Assembly: GCA_947561585.1 (NCBI GenBank)
Contig: CANNZV010001478.1
Span: 87,588-151,587, forward strand
Direction of reading: 5' to 3'
DNA from: Caprella mutica
Lineage: Eukaryota; Arthropoda; Malacostraca; Amphipoda; Caprellidae
Length of the DNA: 64,000 nucleotides
Shown: piece by piece, positions 58,359 to 64,000 of the stretch
How positions within the stretch are numbered: position 1 is the first letter of the stretch
How the letters are laid out: every line of letters starts with the position of its first letter
Notes under the pieces: generated by a model
What the model was told of the DNA's origin: nothing
Database searches by the model: none
What the model saw: only the letters and a program-made list of their open reading frames with translations
Position numbers and translations under genes: made by a program

Positions 58359-59640
58359 ATTTAGGAGAATAAAAAAACTACACAAGATCTGAAAGTTCAT
58401 ATGGATTAGATACATTTAGCAGCTGAGGATTATTTCACTCTGTCTATATTATGTGCACCAAATACTTCTGACTTTTCATAAAATGTGGAGAAAGTCTGCA
58501 AATATTTATTATTTTCCATTGACTTATTTCGGCTAGCTCTTTAAATTTTTCCAATTTCACCTCCCCAAATCAATGTTAAATTAGGGATAAATATAGTGAT
58601 AAGTTATCAGACTTTCCAAAAATTAGAATATTTATTTTGGTGAAAGTTCTCACACAAATATTTTGGTCAAATCATTGATACTATAATTTAAATAAAATAC
58701 TGCTAAAAAAATAGGGTCACTAATGTAAAATATGGCACTTTAATGTTAAACAATTTCTCTCAAGAAAACTCTTTATCCTGCTGAACTGAATTTAAAATAG
58801 AAAGTTGCATAACAAAAGGAGCATAATAGCATGAAGTGGGGTGATACACCAGTCTCCAAAACTTTGAAGTACCATAATAACTAATCAAGATAGAAATTTC
58901 ATACTTATATCATTTAAAGATACTACTTAGATGATGATGTCTATCCAATTTCCATCTTCTATCTCTAATGAATAGCATTTAATGATAAAAACCATCAAGA
59001 GAATTGGGGTTGTTGCATCACACTTTTGGAGTGAATAATTAGCTACAGCACAAACATTCATCCAAAAAGTGCTCTACTGCACTTTTATTATTAATTAGCT
59101 AATAAATAATTAAATTATTGGTAAATACAATCATTGACTATATTAACCTTAACTAAGGCATGCAGGGGAGGGAGATGGTAATTCACCCCAACATCCAGGT
59201 AATAAAGCAGGATCTTCCTAGCCATTTAGTTAACGAGTTTAAGGCAATTACGTTGATCCCTTCAATTGGAAATGGAGAGAAATAATTAATTTTTGTTGTT
59301 GAAAATTTCATCATTTAGGAGATAAATTCAGCTCCATTTGAAAAGAAATGAATGGAGATTTTATGAACCATACTATTTTACCTTGCCCAATGGCCATTTT
59401 CTAACATTCATCAATCAAATATCTGGGGTACGTTCATTTTTACGACACACCCGGAGCTCTTCTTCATCAATCTTTGAGATTTAGGATATTGTGAATGGAG
59501 GAGCAAATTTGTAGCAGATTCAGAATCTCCCGCAGCTAATAAATTAAATTAGCTCATTTTTTGAAGATTTCAATAAGAAATTTACAGGGGAATATAGGAA
59601 TTAATTCAAAATTTTAAGCAATTAGATATATCTGAGTTTT
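58359..59640. other. Upstream region of geminin, no promoter recognised
   Basis: 5' flank of the geminin start codon. No TATA box, CpG-rich block or upstream exon could be supported. AT-rich. Confidence 0.4.
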
Positions 59641-59644
59641 AACC

Positions 59645-59880
59645 TTTTGAAATCCAAGTTTGCAAAGTATGCACAATCAGTCTCAAGATATATTCAAATT
59701 TCTCTCCAAAATTGACAAAAATCCAAAATACTCTCCAATAACTACATGGAAATATAGGAATAAAATGGAAAATTTTCACCGGATAATTAAGGAGATTAAT
59801 TTCAAAGCCTCAATAGTTGCTGGATAAACTTCACAATTTCCATCAGTTCATGCATCTTTTGCAGACTGGTTGAAATCCCA
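59645..59880. mobile_element. CAGTCTGCAAA-bounded element, single arm copy
   Basis: AAGTTTGCAAAGTATGCACA to GCATCTTTTGCAGACTGG. Matches 61985-62226 along its length (ATTTCTCTCCA, CTCCAATAACTACATGG, GGATAATTAAGGAG). Confidence 0.7.
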
Positions 59881-60600
59881 GTCTGTATTTGGTGCACAAA
59901 ATTGAAAATTCCACTGACATTTTAAAAAAATCCACCATAAATTTCCAATAATTTGGCTGATCCACCAACATTTTGCCACTTTATGACTTTATCCACTGAA
60001 AATTAATGGTAACATAGGAATAAATAGTTAAAAATCCACAGCCTTTGCTGGAATATTATTTTCAAAGAAGAAAAATTCCATCGACATGTTGGTGGAATTT
60101 ACCATGAAATACAGACTGGTTGAAATCTGAGGCTCTAAGCCAATTAATTGGCTTCAACTGACATACTCTGCATCAGTCTTCAGAATGTGGGAGATAATTG
60201 GGATATTCTCTGCAAACAATTTGGAATTAATTCCTACATTTACAATAATTTTGCTACAAACAGTCGGAACACTTCTGAAATAATCCGAACTGGTAAACTG
60301 TTCTCCAAGAAATCCTCATTTTGGTTTCTGTTCCCAATAAAATACATGTAAATATACTTAATATAGGAGGAAATTAAGAATTGTTTGCACAGAAAATGTC
60401 AAAAATGTCCCATATTCTGCAGACTGGATATAATCATATTCTGCATCTGGTAGTATAATAATGCTACACCAGTCTGTATTTGATACACGAAATCCCACTG
60501 ACTTTTTCAAAAAGCTGAAAAAATCCACCATAAATTTCCAGTAATTTCGCTGATCCACCATCATTTTCCCAATTTTTCTACCAAAAATTAATTTATGCAG
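59880..60600. repeat. Repeated CAGTCTG-related segments
   Basis: AAATCCACCATAAATTTCCA...GGCTGATCCACCA occurs at 59930-59975 and again at 60510-60565, each shortly after CAGTCTGTATTTG. Two or more diverged copies of one element. Short open frames here are not genes. Confidence 0.65.
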
Positions 60601-60989
60601 CAAACTAAATAGCTAACGGTCATTTGTGTTGAGAGGAGAGGTCATTTATAATTCTTACATTCCGAGACCGAAATTTCTGGCCACCCATAAATACGGCCCA
60701 GTCTGCAAAAGATGCATGAAGTTTATCTGGCGACAATTAAGGCCATGAAATTAGTCAGTACATTTGTGCTTTAGGGCTCCCCCCGATTTTTTATATTTTG
60801 ACACTTACTATAGGTAAAACCGTGAAAGGAGCCATTTTAAGACGTTTTTCATGAATATCATTGGTTGTGAAAATGCTCCGTTTTCGAGATAAAGCACAAT
60901 TAAGTTTCCGATAGGTTAGGTTAAGTTTGGGGGTTTGGAAAGGTACATTAAGATCACAAATAATTTACCACAAAATACAGACTGGCATT

Positions 60990-61160
60990 AATTTTACTGA
61001 GAACAGGAGCCAAATTAGAGGATTTCCATTTCTTGGAGAACAGTTTATCAGTTCCTGCAGTTTGGCCTTAGACTGAAAGTTTACAATAGTTACCCCATAA
61101 AATTATAATAATTACAGTTTTTATGATAAATTTTATTTTCTATTCCAAAAAACATCTCAA
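60990..61160. repeat. Dispersed segment shared with 62420-62580 and 19080-19145
   Basis: AGAGGATTTC...CTTGGAGAACAGTTTA and GTTTACAATAGTTACCCCAT then AAAATTATAATAATTACAG recur at 62438-62500. AGGATTTCTTGGAGAACA also recurs at 19093. Confidence 0.6.
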
Positions 61161-61721
61161 TCAAAGAATTAAACGGTGTACCTAGCTACCTAGTAGGTAT
61201 AAACATTGGATTCAATCATTCAAGTGCCTTCAGTCATAAATTTGGTAACAATTATCAAATTCACTCCAAATATCATTAATCTTCATTCAAATCACCTATC
61301 TATTACTGCTACACTGGAATCTTTGGCAAAAAGTGTTTGATGGCGTGCGCTAGAAGTTCCCTGAAATTATATATTCATCACAGACGTGCGATTTTTCACT
61401 TAACTTCAGTCTTCAGATGTGTGCACTGTGCAGCCTGCGCTTATACTAATAGGTACTCACACTTAATTGTTATTAAATTACTTCTGGAACAGACTGAACG
61501 GTCAAAACAGTAGATACCTATCTTATCTGAAAGCAAACCTCATTACATAGCTTCACGGTGACATCATCAAATCGCATTCATCATAATATATATAATATAC
61601 GTCATAATACCATCACTGAAGTTACTGAATAAGTTCTAAATAATCATATTAGAACGTACAGTGCCGCTCAGCAGTCAGCTTTTAGATACGTATCGACTGA
61701 CTGCCGACCAACAGTACCTAA

Positions 61722-62226
61722 AACCCAGTCTGCAAAAGATGCATGAAGTTGTGAAGTTTAACCAGCGACTGTTGAGGCCTTGAAATTAGTCTCCTGAATT
61801 ATCTGGCAACAATTTTCTAATTAATTTCTATGTTTACATGTAATTAGTGTAGAGAATTTTGAAATTTTTGGCCATTTTGGAGAGAAATTTGAAAATCTTT
61901 GGAGACAAATTGCCCAAAAAATTAAATATCTGATGACTGAATGTGCATGCTTTACAGACTGGCCTAAAAGCTGAGCAGCGCTCAGTCTGCAAAGCATGCA
62001 CAATCAGTCTCCAGATATTTAATTTTTGGGGCAATTTCTCTCCAGTGATTTTCAAATTTCTCACCAAAATGGCCAAAAATCACCAAATACTCTCCAATAA
62101 TTACATGGAAACATAGGAATTAATTAGAAAATTGTCTCCAGATAATTCAGGAGACAAATTTCAAGGCCTCAATTTCAATAGTCACCGGATAAACTTCACA
62201 ACTTCATGTATCTGTTGCAGACTGGA
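61722..62226. mobile_element. Large palindromic (foldback) element, about 500 bp
   Basis: Two arms of about 250 bp face each other. Left starts CAGTCTGCAAAAGATGCATG and ends TGTGCATGCTTTACAGACTG (61962). Right starts CAGTCTGCAAAGCATGCACA (61983) and ends ATGTATCTGTTGCAGACTGG. Centre about 20 bp with CAGCGCTCAG. The arms match through AATTAAATATCTG/CAGATATTTAATTT and GGAGAC-rich parts. Confidence 0.8.
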
Positions 62227-62699
62227 GCGGCTCACTATAATACTGCGCACAACAGTACATTCTATCAATGATTTCAACATAATTGTCCGTTATGTAGTTT
62301 TTTGTACTGCACAGTGCACACTTCATGATTGTTTAATGTTTAATGACCTGGCAGCCGGGAGGAGGGTTCAGGGGGCGGCACGCCTCCCGATACATCTAAC
62401 TGATAAGTTAAAACCTCGCTGACATCAGTCTTCAGACAGAAGGTTTACAATAGTTACACCAAAAAATTATAATTAGTACAGTTTTCTATGATAAAATTTA
62501 TTTTCTAAATCCAAATTAATCATCTCGATCAAAGAATTAAACTGTGCAGCCAGTCTGCAGAAACTGGTAAATTATTTGCCATGTTTTAAAGTATGGACAA
62601 AGTCGCCAGGTTACAGGTTGTTGGTCCCCCAGTATCGCTTTAATATCAGCACTAAGTTTCCATTAAAATATCTTTATTAAAAAGACTCTAAAATCAAAA

Positions 62700-63890
62700 C
62701 TCATTATTTACAATATATACAATATTTACACATTCATTCATCCATTCTCAAATTTCTTCTTCTCCACATACACTCCAGGTATCTTCTACACTTCCTTGCC
62801 CACACTGAACCACTTCCAAACAACAGATCTTTCACACTAACACCACTCATTCCAAATTCTCTTCTCACACACTCATACCACTCACACGCACACAAAAAGT
62901 GCTCCAAACTCTCTACCACTCCAAACTCACATGCAACACAATCAACATTTCCATTCACATATCTCTCTCTCCACTTCAGCCTCAGACTATTACTCCTACA
63001 TCTATACAGCAAAACAGATCCCCAGTCATTCTCATACAATCCTTCATCTCTGATCTCACTCTTACATTCATTATACAAACTAATTGTACTTTTTTGCATT
63101 CTCTCCTCATTCCACCTATCACTTTCCCATGCATACACCTTTCTCTTTATACATTCATTACTCATATCATCCAATTCATTCACTCGCACTCCCACTCTCT
63201 CTCTATACACTTTCACAGTCTCTAACCATTTACACTTGGTCCATTCACACATATCCTCATACATCATTTTCAACAATTCATTCTCACCATCCCTCACATG
63301 CTTCTCATAATTCAACTTTGCCTTCATATCTCTTGCTCTCATACTTGAAGACCCCCACCTCACCCTGGAGAGTTACCAGAGGTGCATATGATGGGGCCCC
63401 CAACACACACCTCCATACAGCATTCTCACATTTTTGCAGTCTCTCTATATCACTCACATTCCAACAAAACACACTACTTCCATACAACAAACTCGGCATT
63501 ACTACACTCTTCCAATACGTCTTCCCAATCAGTACTCTGTTACACGACTTGTGTATAACAGAGTACGTCATGTTACTCATCCTTCTAGCTTTCATCATAA
63601 CATTCTCCCTGTGCACTTTAAAAACATCCTTCCCACTTGACACTCTCACTCCTAAATATTTCACATCCTTCACTACATCCATTCCTCTTATACTTCTAAC
63701 ATCCATCTTCCTATTAAACACAAGCACATTACATTTACTCTTGTTCACAGTCATTCCTATCTCTGCAGTCTTACTTACAAGCAGATCAATCATTCTTTCA
63801 ACCTCTCTCACACTGTTCCCAAAAATCACACCATCATCCGCAAAGAACAAAGCTGGCACATACACACTCGTTCTTAAAACCTAAACCACT
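62700..63890 (-). mobile_element. 5'-truncated non-LTR (LINE) retrotransposon, reverse transcriptase fragment
   Basis: Reading on the minus strand, the RT active-site box ALFFADDG stands near 63850, followed by VNKSKCNV and KYLGVRV (RT motifs D/E), the thumb-like region, and a C-terminal Cys-His motif CVAC...HFLCAC typical of many LINE ORF2 ends. The frame changes near 63355 in a run of five G, so two reading frames are needed. An in-frame TAG lies just upstream of the FADD part and no earlier RT motifs are present, so the copy is 5'-truncated. The stop is at about 62734. There is no clear poly(A) tail. The clade was not assigned. Confidence 0.88.
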
Positions 63891-64000
63891 CCTTTGCCAA
63901 ATATACTTTGCCAGTATATTGGCGACTTTTGAGAGGTTAAATAAGTTGGAAAACCTGTAAACAACAAGTAAATCACTCCTAAAATAGTCTCAAGAGATAC

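Noticed and set aside
60148..60351. Plus-strand 67-codon frame near geminin's 5' side
   Set aside because: Falls inside the CAGTCTG repeat nest. No domain, no splice sites.
63084..63884. Plus-strand 266-codon frame opposite the retrotransposon
   Set aside because: Antisense of the reverse transcriptase region. Composition (Ser, Thr, Leu, His) is that of a complementary-strand shadow.

Overview
This is a piece of an animal (metazoan) nuclear genome. It is AT-rich, has spliceosomal GT-AG introns, and carries two multi-exon genes that I rebuilt exon by exon from domain matches, splice sites and reading-frame continuity. One is a receptor-type protein tyrosine phosphatase and the other is geminin. 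A truncated non-LTR retrotransposon lies at the right edge. Geminin and fibronectin-III receptor phosphatases together point to an animal. Large introns full of minisatellites and miniature inverted-repeat elements suggest an invertebrate, but the sequence alone does not fix the phylum.

Layout. 1-3212: repeats only. 3213-49919 (+): 24 coding exons of a receptor tyrosine phosphatase whose 5' end lies left of the window. They encode the second half of one FN3 domain, three more FN3 domains, a membrane span, an intact catalytic domain D1, a degenerate D2, and a long Ser/Pro/Asn-rich tail ending in a possible PDZ ligand. The exon phases join into one open frame of 1283 residues. D1 plus a D2 without catalytic Cys resembles the PTPRG/PTPRZ/Ptp99A (R5) group. 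49920 to about 51330: its 3' region, with a 20-bp minisatellite. 53269-58358 (-): geminin, six coding exons, 240 residues, with a D-box-like RxxL, the geminin coiled coil, and an acidic tail made of a coding minisatellite. The two genes converge tail to tail. 58400-62700: inverted-repeat elements bounded by CAGTCTGCAAA-like ends. 62700 to about 63890 (-): a 5'-truncated, frameshifted LINE with the end of the reverse transcriptase and a CCHC-type C terminus.

The most striking feature is the minisatellites: about 25 arrays with 15-60 bp units. Several start exactly at, or even inside, the 3' end of a coding exon. As a result the 5' splice site itself is tandemly multiplied, about 68 times after visible exon 2 and about 22 times after the transmembrane exon. 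Six of 23 visible introns of the phosphatase gene have an array on, or within about 20 nt of, the donor. Other arrays grew out of the ends of miniature transposons, lie in the 3' UTR, or code for protein (geminin tail). At least eight miniature inverted-repeat families and one other dispersed repeat family sit in the introns and intergenic DNA.

No tRNA, rRNA, CRISPR array or prokaryotic-type feature was seen.
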